Shown: one piece after another, positions 11,351 to 23,260 of the stretch
Layout of the letters: each line of letters begins with the position of its first letter
How positions within the stretch are numbered: the first letter of the stretch is position 1
Assembly: GCA_026214975.1 (NCBI GenBank)
Contig: CM047805.1
Coordinates: 112,897,845 to 112,961,844 of the forward strand
DNA length: 64,000 bases
Origin: Gentiana macrophylla
Taxonomy: Eukaryota; Streptophyta; Magnoliopsida; Gentianales; Gentianaceae
Reading direction: 5' to 3'
The notes under the pieces: model-generated
Seen by the model: only the letters and a program-made list of their open reading frames with translations
Told to the model about the DNA's origin: nothing
Database searches by the model: none
Position numbers and translations under genes: made by a program

Positions 11351-13296
11351 AGAAAATCTACGCGGGAACGCAACGGAATTCAAAATTTTGATTTCCTTTT
11401 ACCCAAGATCGACTTCGTTTAAGCAATAAACAAATAAGCTAGTAGACGGTGGTTACCTTGGTTGATCTAAAATATCAACGCTTTGACCGTCTTAGGAGAA
11501 TAGTTCTGTATAGAGCCGCCCAAGTGTTCGGCCTCTACCGCTAGTCCACACGAACAGCCCACCGGAATCCCATCATGGATTGCTATTGGAAAACTCCGGT
11601 TGCTAGACCGCCTTTTCCCCTCTCTCCAACTCTACATAGGACGCTCTCTATTTTACTGTTAACTATTAATTTCTTGGAATTGTGACGCATAAAAGAGCTG
11701 ACAACCACCTCTTATTTATAGCAGAAGTGGCGCCCTACTTGGTGTGGATGAGAAGAAAATATTTTGCCAATAAAATAAGGAAAATATCTTTGATTGATTT
11801 ATTTTATTAATATTCAATATCTTATATTAAATATTTCCAATATATTGTCAATATCTTATATTGACTATATTTATCTTTTACTATATTACCATAAATCAAT
11901 TTACACATGTGTGCAAATCTATATATATTAATATATAATATTGATAAATAATGCAATGTCAAGATTGACTAAATATACTGATTCGCGTGTATCAACATAT
12001 ACACAAAAATATGCGCCACATATATATCCATATATTTATATATTTAATTAGTCAACATGATTAATATAATACTATGATTAATTAATTTACAAAATACATG
12101 TGTATTATATACACATAATAATTTCGACATACATACATCATATGTATATTTAATTAATCAACATAATTAATATCTTGTATTTAATTTATTCACAATAAAT
12201 AAATACCACCATATTAATTTATCACTATAACCTTTATGGTACGAGATTAATTCTTTCCTTATTTGGTTATCATCTATAACCACATTTTAATCCGGCTAGA
12301 TGTTCATATGTGTGTGACCCGATAGGCTTCCGAATATGTTAGCCGTAGACACAAAGTGCAAATTACGAAAACGCCCTTCATGCCTAACGATCACGGGATA
12401 GCGTCTAGCAACACACCATGACCCTCAATCATCGGAAGAGTCAAATGCAATGACTACTACCTTTCATGTGAAACAGTTACCGTGTAAATTACAATCCTAT
12501 CGCTGTAATTATATCCACACGGTCGTACGTCGAGTGTCAAACATTAACGACCGTATCTTATAATCTGGATATCATGCTCTCTCGAAGTAACTCATTTACT
12601 CCCACTTTGCAAAGATTCATGAGAGTAAGACATTCCTTATAAGAATGCCCTTTCGGATATTCACCCCTACTGATAGGGTACGCGATTTCCAGACGACCAA
12701 ACATGTATACTCCGCATGCTTCAGTATCACACTCAATCACTACCGCATGATGGCCCCGTGGCTAGGGGAAACCTCAATAGTGTCAAAGCATGACAATCCA
12801 CACTGTGATGCCATGTAGACTCCGGTCCTAAGGATAATTACACAACCGCCACATAGTGTGACACTTAACCATGTAAGTTGGTTAGTCTAACGTACGCATT
12901 CTCTAATACACGTCCACGTACAGTCCAAGTGTCTTTACACTTTGATAGACGAGATATATCCCTACCCTTAAAGACAGAAGACATCTAATACGTGCTAGTC
13001 TGTGTATACTATCAATGCCCAGTTTAATAGTACATCGGCCCAGAGACATTTAAGTATCAAACTTATTAAAGTGATCAGAGATCTCATCAACCATAATCGT
13101 CAATCATGGTTTCTCTATCACAGTTTAATACAAAGGGCGTTATCATATAACAATTCATAATTGGTTCATTAAAAGAACATATATATGACAACAGAAAAGC
13201 CATTTTATATATGTATAAACATAAAGAAATAGTAGAAATGATCCGACCCGGTCGGATCCGGTCCAACCCGATTGGGTTTAGGACACTATTTCAACA
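11351..13296 (-). repeat. LTR A (5' LTR of a copia element)
   Basis: A roughly 1.95-kb LTR starts on the minus strand with TGTTGAAATAG at 13296 and ends near 11351 just before the PBS. A TATA box (CTATAAATA on the minus strand, 11713-11721) lies about 370 bp from the downstream end. It is homologous along its length to LTR B (41335-43151), including the terminal block with AACCCGATTGGG. No second copy of LTR A is present on the left, so the element is truncated there. The minus-strand frame 12558-12740 lies in U3 and is not supported. Confidence 0.8.
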
Positions 13297-13590
13297 AAAT
13301 TTCAACCCAATATAAGTTTATGCTCAACAACATGTAGTAACTCCTGCACTCACACACATGTATATTAACTTACTACTTGGTACTATGTCAATCCTTAGTA
13401 CTTGTTATGATACTAATATTTTTTTGGTGTGTAACTACTTGTATTAGACTTCATGGTACTACTCTTTTTCGGTGTAGCTAGCAACAACACACACAATCAA
13501 TTTCACTATACACCCAATCCACACAACGCAATTACACTAAGTAACACGCAATAACATCAACATCATACAATGCAGTTACACTGCGTAACA

Positions 13591-14427
13591 CGTTGTAACA
13601 TCAACATCATGTAGAATAACACATGTCGTAACACATGCCTTTTTCATCATTTAGTAACACCACTATGCACACTTTATAAGATGTAGTAGCGCATAATGTA
13701 GTACCACAGTGAAAGTCCACAAATGAAGTAACACGTATTTCACGGTGGTTTCGTGAACACCCGTAGACATAGTAACACCGCAATGCAAACACCCTCAAAC
13801 GTAGTAACACATAATGTACACCCTAAACCCTGAACCATGAACCCTAAACCCTAAACCCTAAACCATGAACCCTGAACCATAAACCCTAAAAACTTAAACC
13901 CTAAACCTTAAACCTGAACCCTAAACCTTAAACGTGAACCCTGAACCCTAAACCTTAAACATGAACCCTAAACCCTAAACCTTAAATCCTAAACCCTAAA
14001 CCCTAAACCCTAAACCCTAAACCTGAACCTTAAACATGAACTCTAAACATTAAACATGAACCCTAAACCCTAAACAAAAGGGTTATGGTTTAGAATTTAG
14101 GAATTAGGGTTCGGGTTTAGGATTCAGGTTTAGGGTTTAAGGTTTAAGGTTTAAGGTTTTGGGTTTAGGATTCAGGTTTAAGGTCTAGGGTGTACATTAT
14201 GTGTTACTATGTTTGAGGGTTTTTGCATCGTGGTGTTACTACGTCCGAGGGTGTTCACGGAACCAATGTGAAATACGTGTTACTCCACACGTGGACTTTT
14301 CAATGTGATAGTACATTACGCGTAACTACATTCTTTGTGTGGAGTGTGCATAATGGTGTTACTACATGATGAAAAGGTCATGTGTTACAACAAAAGTTAC
14401 TACACGATGTTGATGTTACTACATGAC
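13591..14427. repeat. Foldback structure: inverted arms around a telomere-like core
   Basis: The left arm (about 13591-13830) and the right arm (about 14180-14427) are inverted copies, roughly 80-85% identical by eye. Both contain AGTAACACGTATTTCAC, ACACATAATGTACACCCTA and CATCAACATC-GTGTAG. The arms are themselves made of repeated GTAGTAACAC motifs. The core (13817-14190) is degenerate telomere repeat. No ORF is supported; the minus-strand frame at 13607-13810 is a shadow of the repeats. The arms could form a very long cruciform or hairpin. Confidence 0.8.
13817..14190. repeat. Interstitial telomere-like repeats in head-to-head inverted order
   Basis: From 13817 to about 14078 the plus strand shows dozens of CCCTAAA units and variants (CCCTGAA, CCATGAA, CCTTAAA). 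From about 14085 to 14190 it switches to GGGTTTAG/GGTTTAAGG. The plant telomere unit is TTTAGGG. The switch falls near ACAAAAGGGTTATGG. The two halves are unequal, about 260 and 105 bp. Confidence 0.9.
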
Positions 14428-14429
14428 TA

Positions 14430-15927
14430 GTACTAATCTAATCAGGAAAAGAATGTGTAGTAACACACTTACAAAAAATGTAGTTACAACAAAAATCATG
14501 TTGTCACAGACATTAAAGTATATTAGTACTGGTCACTCTAATACATGTATTTACACCATTTTTTTTAATATAGTAATAAGCAGTAAAGATTGATATAGTA
14601 ACAAATAGGAAATTAGAAAGAGTTTTTATTTTTTATTTATAAAATGGCTATTTTCGGGTATTTTTTTTTGGAGAAAATTTACCATTAATTTCGAGCAATT
14701 AATGTGGCAGCATTAATTCATATTAAATATAGGATGGATAAGTTAAAAAAAAGTGTTTGAACAACATTGAATTGCAATTAATGAACAACATTGAATAACA
14801 ATTAATAATTCAGGAAAAAAATAATATAGGACATTATTAGGTATTCATTATTTTTTTTGTCTTTTACGACCACCGTCTTTTTTTCTTGTCCTTTTTATTC
14901 AAATTAGATAGATTAAAAATGGTCCATTACAATTTACAACCTTCCCTTTTTTTTATTGGGAAATTAGGGATAATGACACAATCTGGAATATTTTTAAGTA
15001 ACATGACAACTACATATTTTATATAGGGAGAAGGACAATTGCATAATTTTTATAGCGAGAAGAACAAATAGTGAATCCAAAAATCAATGAATTTCCCCAG
15101 TGAATCCCGAAATCAGTGAATTTCGACAAAGAATTTTGAAAATTAGTGAATTTCGACAGTGAATTTCGGCAGTGAATTTAAACAGTGAATTTCGAACACA
15201 AATGAATTTCGACAGTGGATAAATAGTTTTGTCCTTTATGCAAAAGTTTCAAAAGACTGCTTCTACTCAATTGATGAAATATTTCTGTCTTTCTCCCTCA
15301 TTCCCCCTTTTTTTTATTATGTCGAGTATATAGGTTAAATGCACATATACACTTCACGGGAAATACAATTCCTTAAAAGCTGTAAAAAATACCGCAAATG
15401 GGCTGTACTATTCCAAATGGGCTGAAATATCATATTGGGCTAGACAATAACATCATAGAAGCCCAACCACATCGTTCTATTTACTAATTCCATCTCCTCA
15501 AACTGGAGCAAACGCTGAAGCTGTATAAAAATCCCACGTCAGCCGAAAAAAATCTGCAAACAAGCTCTAGTGATGCCACATCATCACTCCCATTGATTTT
15601 TTATTTCACACGTGATAGTTGGGTTAATTCTTTTCTAGTCATTCAATTTGTATCATAGACACATGCGGATGATTCTAGACCACACAATTTGAATTTGAGT
15701 TAAAACTGTATGGTCCAGATTAATCCACATGTTTTAGTCCTTAAATACTCACAATGGAATAACTTCCCAGTTAGTTGGCTAGGATCAGAGGCGGCGTCAC
15801 TAAGCATAATTTGGGCAATCAGGACACAAACAGTTGGCTAGGATCTAGTATTCAAGGTGACACACCATAATAAATATAATGATTACTCAATATCTATATA
15901 AATATAATACACATAATATATACATCT
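14430..15927. other. Unassigned AT-rich stretch with a short tandem repeat
   Basis: No coding region is supported. 15068-15215 holds about eight imperfect copies of a 13-16 bp unit around GTGAATTTCGACA. AGTTGGCTAGGATC occurs twice (near 15772 and 15832). The last 100 bp next to the copia RNase H fragment may be that element's 3' end, since GGGGTGG (minus strand) resembles a polypurine tract. Confidence 0.5.
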
Positions 15928-16287
15928 ATTACCACCCCTAAAGTTGGACGAGGTCGTAAGATAGCCCAACTTGGCACGTTGGTGAAGAAATGTAGGCTTT
16001 AGAAGCGACTTGTCAAGAAGATCAACAAGTTGATCGGTGGCAGCGACATGAGAAACCCGTACGAGGCCAGGCTGAACTCATTGACGGATGTAGTGAAAAT
16101 CCATAGCTACATGTTTTATGCAGGAATAAAAGACAAGATCAACAAATAATTGTGTGGCACCAAGGTTGTCATAGTAGATTATCGGAGGGTATGATATAGG
16201 GAGACCAAGATCTTGAAGGAGGAATGTAAGCCCACTAAGCTCAGCAGAAGTGTCAGCAACACAACAATATTCAGCTTTATGGGTCCC
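15928..16287 (-). pseudogene. Ty1/copia RNase H fragment
   Basis: In one minus-strand frame of 120 codons with a single internal stop, the sequence reads HKAEYCCVADTSAEL, FLLQDLGLP, IIYYDNLGATQL, IKHVAMDFHYIR, then (after the stop) VRVSHVAATDQLVDLL and LHQRAKLG. This is the copia RNase H with its usual EAEY, DN, KH-DFH and DQ-AD landmarks; the usual CDN is YDN here. It lacks a start codon and all upstream pol domains, so it is a 3' pol fragment from an otherwise lost element. Confidence 0.88.
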
Positions 16288-16299
16288 AACAAAATCAAT

Positions 16300-17464
16300 G
16301 GTGTTGATAATGTTGTGGAAGATGTTGTAGATAAATAGGTAGTGGATGTATCACTACTCTAATTTAAAACTATGGTTTAATGATAGTCAAATTTATTCTA
16401 AATTTTATTATTAAAATTTATGACACTTAACTATTTTTTTAATTATATTAAAATTTTAAATGATTTATATTTTGAGACAAATGAAATACGACAGAACTAC
16501 TAAATACAAAAAGGAAATGAGAGCAACTTAATTTTTTTTTATCTTACTTTAACTCAGAAAATCTACTGAAGGAAAACTTAAGTATGAATTGTGTCGATTT
16601 AAGGTGGTCATGTCACGTCCATAACCAAGATGATAAATGAAGTTTCATCAAATCAATATTGTTAATAACATAATATAGCTTGTAAACCTTTCGAAGCCCT
16701 ACAATCATATTATTGAGGTATGATGAAAGTGATCATCATACGTGATACTCATCGCGCCAATCGAGATAAGATAAGATATGGGCACCCAAGTTATTCCACT
16801 ATTGGCCTCCCATATGAAGGCGCTGAACTAAAGATTTACTAACCTCATTCAGGTCATCTTCGTAATTCGGATGGTTATTTCGGTTGGTCCAGACTCAACA
16901 TCATTATAACTGCTCGTAAATTCTACTCGCAGCCTTAGATTATCCCTTCACTAATCGACCTAATGATCCCTCATCGTTGTCGCTCATGAACATGAATAGG
17001 TCGTACAAGATCTTAAAAAGCGGTTATAACTTATTAACGGACATGATCCCGCGATTGATTATTCATTAATCGACATAATCTCATGATTGGTCACATCCCA
17101 CAATTTCAAATTTAATTGAGGCATGACTTCCCCACGATAGCATCACACTAGTCCTCAATCACATGCTCTAAAATCAAGGGAATCGTGCACTGACTCTCCA
17201 TAAGGGAGACCTATAAAAAGATCATCGTTCTCAAATTTCAAAACTATGTTGTTGGCTTGGTCTCATACATATTGAACACGTACACAGTCACCATTGACAT
17301 AAGCATAAATCACCACAAACACCATCAAATCAACAAGTTGGATTATTCTTCAAAAGATCCAATTACTCGTAGTTCTATCCGAACGATTCAGGCATTGTCA
17401 CATATTGTTAAACACTTTTATAAATTATAACGAGTTCAGACATTCATCTTCTGGAGTTTAGTTC
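16300..17464. other. Unassigned; possible LTR fragment
   Basis: No frame is supported. 16700-17440 is less AT-biased and has a TATA-like CCTATAAAAAG at about 17210 followed by C/T-rich sequence, the kind of layout seen in gypsy LTRs. No partner LTR, PBS or polypurine tract was found, so this is only a suggestion. Confidence 0.25.
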
Positions 17465-17467
17465 ATT

Positions 17468-18844
17468 CACTACTACAAAAAAAAACATAAAATTCACAAT
17501 TTTTAAGTGTGACATATTCATATAGTCACGGTTTTCAAAGTGTGGCATATTGAGATGTGACATAAAGTACTTTAATTCAATCACATTTAAAAATTGTGAT
17601 CTATTATAGTTGTTATTACATTTAAAAACTGAGATATATTATAATTTTAACACATTTAAAAATTGTGATCTATGTTAGTTGTTATCACACTTAAAAATCG
17701 AGATCTATTATACTTTCGATCACACCTAAAAAAGTGTGGTCATTCTTTTTTTCTCAAAAACAAAATATACGCACACAAATTATTTGTCTCCAATGGTACT
17801 AGAACCCGGATACTCCGGATTAATGAGCCAAACTAATTACCACTGGGCTGATGCCTTCTTTCTTTTCATTTTCGACCACACTAAACTTAGATCATATTAT
17901 AAATTATCATATTATTTTAATCACAGTTAAACATTGTGATTGATTGATTTTTTTGTCTCAGTATTCCTATAAACCGTGATAATAAAAAGTTAATGTGTCC
18001 ATTTTAATTTCTTCGTCTCGGTTTTTTAAAAACCGAGATCTTTGTTAGATTAAAGTGTTATATTTATCCTTTTGTAATAGTGAAATAAAATCAATCGCAC
18101 CTACAAACCGAAACCTAAACATAAATATCTAACCATTTAAATCACAGTTAAAAACTGAGATTTATCGGTTTAATACATCTCGATTTATTCAATAGCTGTG
18201 TTAAAAAACTTAAGTGTGATCTATACATTTTGCTTGTCTTAGTTCTTTTAAAAGTATGATTCTTATCATTCTATAAGTGTGATCTATGTCTCTTTTAGTA
18301 TTAGTGGATATAATTTGTCTCACTTTTTCTATAACTGTGACAAAAATATCATGTGAATTCGACCTCGTTTAAAACGAGATTGATTGATATAATTTATCAC
18401 GTTTTTCAATAACTGTAACAAAAATATCATATCAATTCTAGTCACAGTTTAAAAGTGAGATTGATTGATAAAATTTATCTCGCTTTTTCAATAAATGTGA
18501 CAAAAATATCATGTCAATTTATTCACAAGTGAGATTGATTGATATAATTTATCTCGTTTTTTCAATAACCGTGACAGAAATATTATATCAATTCAATCAC
18601 AGTTTAAAAGAGAGATTGATTGATATAATTTATCTCGGTTTTTCAATAACTGTGACAGCAATGTCATATCAATTAAGTCACACTTTAAAAATGAGATTGA
18701 TTGATATAACTTATCTCGGTTTTTCAATAACTATGATAGAAAGTTGTAAGTATGATATACATATTTTTTTTGTCTCGGTTTTATTAAAACTTTGATTGTT
18801 AATATTTTTTAAATGTGACCTATATCATATATTTTGTAGTAGTG
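17468..18844. mobile_element. Non-autonomous CACTA (En/Spm-like) transposon
   Basis: The element has perfect 13-bp terminal inverted repeats CACTACTACAAAA (17468-17480 and complement at 18832-18844). Both ends are flanked by ATT (17465-17467 and 18845-18847), the 3-bp target duplication expected for CACTA elements. The 1377-bp interior encodes no transposase. It is filled with subterminal-type repeats (AAATTGTGATCTAT and TGTGAC variants in both orientations) and an about 80-bp tandem array. Movement would need a transposase from elsewhere. Confidence 0.9.
18300..18745 (+). repeat. 80-bp minisatellite inside the CACTA element
   Basis: About five to six tandem units of roughly 80 bp share GAGATTGATTGATATAA, TTTTTCAATAACTGTGACA and ATATCAATTC. 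Because the period keeps one frame open across several units, a 94-residue frame appears here (18511-18795) with repeating RLIDIIYLGFSITVT. I treat that as an artefact of the repeat. Confidence 0.85.
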
Positions 18845-18847
18845 ATT

Positions 18848-19345
18848 TTTTTTTCTTCTAATTATTCCAAAATTATTGTCAAACATTAGGTTCACATTAT
18901 TTTGTGTACATACCCAAGAGATGCATACAATTTCCGAAGTATTAGTTAAGCGTCTTTTTCCACAACAAAAACAGCCAACTCCCCATGTTCTGATGAGCAT
19001 GCACCATCACACATCTGCACAATTTATTATAGTATATACTACTATAATTTTAAATCGACCAGCGAAAGTTTCTTCATCTGCATTCTCTTAATTCCTCCGT
19101 CTGATTCGCTCAACACTGTCTGCACAATTTAATAAAGTAATGCACACCCTTCCAAATATTGTCGCTCTCACAACGTTAGCCCCATACCAAATTTTCAGAC
19201 ACTATATATAAATAAATAAAAACTTAAAGATATTGTAGCCCATCAATCTTCAGAATTTAAATATAGGTCTCAACCTCTGAATCATCCCAATATAACAAAT
19301 CAAAAGTACAAAGTTTCTCTGCATACCTATATATATATATATATA
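18848..19345. other. No recognised feature
   Basis: AT-rich sequence between the CACTA element and the Helitron-like end. Short frames on both strands (18809-19000 minus, 18876-19091 plus) overlap each other and match nothing I know. A (TA)n run lies at 19329-19346. Confidence 0.5.
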
Positions 19346-20283
19346 TCTCCCTATACTAATAAGAAGGGAAAAAGTGTAGAAGAGTGACACTTGTTTTTTT
19401 TCTATTCATTCGTATTTTATCGCTCATCTACTTAAGTGCAAAAAGCCCAATCAATTTTTTTTAATTATAGATTTTTATCTGTCATCATTTACTAAAGTTT
19501 TAAAACAATGTTTTTTTTTTTATTTAATTTTTTTTTTTAGGTGAAGTGTTTGAGTTAAATTGTTCCATTTTTATGATCCAATTGTATTTTTAATCTACAC
19601 ATTAGCTTTAATTTATTCTTAATCTTATTATGTGTGTTGTCTTAAGATGTATCCGATTCCAATTTAATTACATATTATTTTGCTTTCCATCGAGATCTTT
19701 TTTTGGGTCTTATCCTAATACGATCTGATGGCGTGATATTTCAATATACTATATAGTTTGTTTGTGTGTGTGTGTTTTTTTTTTTTTGCGTATATATATT
19801 TTACATTGTGTGTCTATGCCGGTTTGTTTTAGGGTCATCGTTTTTTGGGGTCTTTACGTATTGATTATTTTTTCCGTCTCGCTTTTTTACTTCTATATAT
19901 TGTGTGTGTCGTTTTTTTTCTTTGGTCAATGGTTTAGTAGTGTCGAAAATGTGTCGATTTTGTGTCGTGGAGTGTTGATAGTGTGTTAGATTTTAATTAA
20001 AATTTTAATTAATATTCATTTGATCAACCGACAACCGTTGGATATGGCGTCGGGGTGTATCAGCGCGTCGTGGTCGTCGTGTTTTGGGTAGAACACGCGT
20101 GTTGTTGCAGAATAATGTTGAAGATAGCTTCATTTTTTCGGTTAAAATTGATTTAAGTAGAAATTGAAAAAAATTATTCGGTAGTGTCGAAAAGTATCCA
20201 TACGATGTCGGGAGATGTCGAAGATGTGTCGGATATTCATTTCATACGCTGACTTATATTATTCTTACATGAACGTGTTTTGA

Positions 20284-20760
20284 TGCCACCCTAAAAGGTG
20301 TGAGGGTGGGTTGAGTTAGGGTGGTGGGAATGGTAGGGTATAGTAAGATGGGTGGTGGGCACGCAGTAGGGTAGGGAGTTGTAGGGTAGAGTAGGATGGG
20401 GTGGTGGGTAGGGTAAGGTAGGGTGGGATGAGATAAAATAGGGTGTAATGCGAACTTTATTAGGATAGTGAATTAATATGTAGGTTGAGAGGTAGGTTAA
20501 GGTTTGTAGGTAGGTTAAGGTTTGTAGGTAGGTAGAGAGGTAGGGTGCGGTAGAGTGTGCCAAAGTAGGTGAGGCGAGGTATGAGATGTAATGCGGTGAT
20601 GTATGGTAGGGTAGGATGGTATGGTTGGATGATGTGGCGTAAGTTAAGTAAAGTTTGGTAGGTTGAATAAAAAGACGTAATATAGGGTAGTGTGGTAAGA
20701 TAATGTGGTGTAGGGCGTGGTGAGGTAGGATTGGATAGGTGAGTGTTAAAAATGTTGGGA
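20284..20760 (+). repeat. G-rich GGTAGGGT repeat region with G-quadruplex potential
   Basis: Dozens of GTAGGGTAGG-like units lie on the plus strand. A canonical four-tract arrangement lies at 20398-20427: G-runs of 4, 3, 3, 3 and 3 separated by loops of 4, 2, 7 and 1. The minus-strand frame 20291-20563 (Pro/Tyr/Thr repeats) is a by-product. The unit resembles but does not equal the telomere repeat. Confidence 0.8.
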
Positions 20761-20870
20761 TAGGGTGTAGTTAGTTATATGCAACATTTCTTCGTATTTA
20801 ATATCACAAATAAGTTAAAACTTATAAGATGCATGTATTTCAGTGCAGACTTGAAATTCCGCTTTCACTA

Positions 20871-20873
<3 letters not shown>

Positions 20874-20935
<62 letters not shown>
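20874..20935. repeat. (TA)n microsatellite
   Basis: About 30 uninterrupted TA dinucleotides. Confidence 0.95.
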
Positions 20936-21423
20936 GGCAAGTTGACATGTATATTATTATGGCAAGTTGACAAGTTGCCCCTTGATTTTTTGTTTTCCAA
21001 TTTTTTTTTTTTTCTGTTTAGTTTTGTGTAGTTTGAAAACTCATCAGCAGTGTAAGGTAATACGTTTTTCTTTTCACGCTAAGCGGTAATATAATAACCA
21101 CCACAAATGAAAAAGCAATAATTCATTGCTCACGTTACCGAATAATAATGTCTAGCGTCCTGCCTTTCGATCGATACACAGTTGAGGAGCATCAGGAACG
21201 GGAGCGATCCTGGACAGCGAAGGCTAAAACGGTGCCCTGCATATGGGTAGCAAGAGGGCGCTTACACCCCGACAGTGGAGCCTTATAGGGATGGGCCCAA
21301 CCCAATAAAGACTTCGTAATGTTGTGTTGTGTTGTTTGGGTGGTTTGTGCATGTGTACGTAAGCTTTCCTATTGTGCTTCCGGCTATGAACGAATAATTT
21401 TTTTTAACCATATTGTATATGTC
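20936..21423. other. Unassigned, partly GC-richer
   Basis: 21150-21300 stands out as less AT-rich than its surroundings, but no gene, tRNA or known repeat was recognised. TATGGCAAGTTGACA occurs twice at 20932-20972. Confidence 0.4.
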
Positions 21424-22693
21424 GCGTTGCCAGCAACGCCCGCCGAGATCATCGAGTCCTTATCCGGAAACGAAACACTCGACACATATAATATTAAATA
21501 AATTCATTATTATACGTAAGCCTCTACTACGTCGTATCGAGTTTAGCAAACGGAAGCTAAAAAGACTCGGCAAAACCATAAATGCTACTAAGATTGGAAT
21601 ACAAGTGACTAGGAGTAGAAAGGAAAAGCTTACAACAATGATATAAAACTTACAACGTCACGATGTCCAAAATAAAAGATACAACACTTGTATTACAAAG
21701 ATCTCAAAAGAAAGTACAATAGGTTCTTTAAAGAAACTAAAACATAATCTAGTACAACCTTCAATAGAAAAGTAAAAAAAGAAAGCATCATTGTGGCATC
21801 AACGTCATCAAACATCAACCAACACCTCAACGAGCTCAAGATCAACCTGTCCGTCTTCTCACCCCAAAATCACACAAAACAACATATGCAATTGAGGTAA
21901 GTACAAAGTAATTAGCAAGAGGAAGAAGCTAATGTACAATTAAGTCTTACAACGAAAGGTTCATTAGTTATTATTAAGTTATCTTTGTGAGACCGACTCA
22001 ACTCTAGGGTTCACTTCATGCTCATCAACATGTCGTGACTATTGATTTCTAACTTAACTTATCTTTGTTACATCAGCATTCAAGGGCACTACGCATGGTG
22101 CTACTCACCACGAAGTATCTGAAAACATATTGGCGGATCACACCAATATCCACGGGGGAAAGCCCGATAGTGTACACGCTCGGAGGAGTCCCTCCGTACG
22201 TAGGGTCTCGGACCTATGGGGTGGTGTTCCTCCGTATGTAGGGTCCAAAGACTTACGAAGTTATCCACTTTATCTGAACGCCCACACATCGCGATATAGA
22301 CTTGTGCCTTATCAAGAATGGGTTGATGTTTAATCTTTTTACTACACAAGTATGTTTATTATTAATTGATAACTAGCCACTTAAGTATTTACAAGTAAGC
22401 TCCCTCACCTCTACTACTCTCTTTCTTAGACCCTTAGACATGGACAAGCCCTAGCACATACACAGACATTGATGAAATCTAATTCATCAAAGCACAAGAC
22501 AATCATACTCTTCCGATGGTCCCGAACTTCAACTCCCTTGAAGAGTACATTCGGTGCCGGAACTAAACGCATCTGAAGCTTAATCAGGCTTTTTCATGTT
22601 CATTTAACTTGTTTATATCGTTAATATAAGGTTAGGAACCAATCCCAACTTACTACACTCGATAATACGCAAAACGGTCAAAACAGCATTTCA

Positions 22694-22827
22694 GGGCCAT
22701 AGGCCACGGCCTGTAAATCATAGGTCGGCGCCTATGACATAGCAGAATTCTCTGAACTCTCAGCATCTGATAGGCCACGGCCTATAAATCATAGGCCACG
22801 GCCTATAAATCATAGGCCACGGCCTAC
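22694..22827. repeat. Palindromic minisatellite TAGGCCACGGCCTA
   Basis: Five copies of a unit, complete form ATAGGCCACGGCCTATAAAT, occur with spacer variation: two at the left, one a diverged copy, then three in tight tandem at 22769-22827. Each unit is an inverted repeat, TAGGCC-AC-GGCCTA. Confidence 0.9.
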
Positions 22828-23260
22828 GACACCTGGGAGCACTTTTCTGTATTTTTCGATTCTGCACCATCTCTAACCCTTTTCCAATCAATTTAACAAC
22901 AATTTACGTAGAAAAACAACATCAAAATAGTACTATATCATACTATAGCACTTCAAACTTTAATTACAACATTTAAGCACAATTTCTAACATCAAAATAT
23001 GTCAAACTCAACCCTATCATCATACAACCTTAATTAAACATTAGGAAGGGCCTCTTACATTTAGCAAGCAAAACCAAAGCAAAACATCAAGAACATCTGT
23101 AGCACTTCTAAGACTTCTCCAAGAAACCTATTTGATCAACCAATTGAACAAGAAACAATTGTGATCAAAGCTTCTAAACAAAAGGAACTACGAAATCAAC
23201 CTTTCAAACCAACAAAACTTGATCATCTCTTGATGAATCCAAAATGGAGGCAACATTAAT

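Larger units (their letters stand above)
19346..21440 (+). mobile_element. Possible Helitron (5' end convincing, 3' end uncertain)
   Basis: TCTCCCTATACTAATAAG at 19346 is preceded by A and matches the usual 5' start of plant Helitrons (TC...CTATACTAATA). A perfect stem-loop GCGTTGC-CA-GCAACGC lies at 21424-21439, like the hairpin that precedes Helitron 3' ends, but the CTRR terminus expected about 10 nt later is absent. No Rep/helicase coding sequence is present. The true end may lie elsewhere. Confidence 0.4.

Noticed and set aside
13817..14190. True chromosome end
   Set aside because: Repeats are degenerate, short, inverted in the middle and flanked by transposons on both sides.
18511..18795. 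94-residue repetitive protein
   Set aside because: Produced by an 80-bp minisatellite in a non-autonomous CACTA element.
19762..19989. 75-residue Phe/Cys/Val-rich plus-strand frame
   Set aside because: T/G-rich low-complexity DNA; no motif.
20291..20563. Pro/Tyr/Thr-repeat minus-strand protein
   Set aside because: Direct by-product of the GGTAGGGT array.
20815..21000. 61-residue minus-strand frame with Tyr-Ile repeats
   Set aside because: Crosses a (TA)n microsatellite.
22694..22827. CRISPR-like array
   Set aside because: Units are adjacent or irregular, with no unique spacers, in a plant LTR context.
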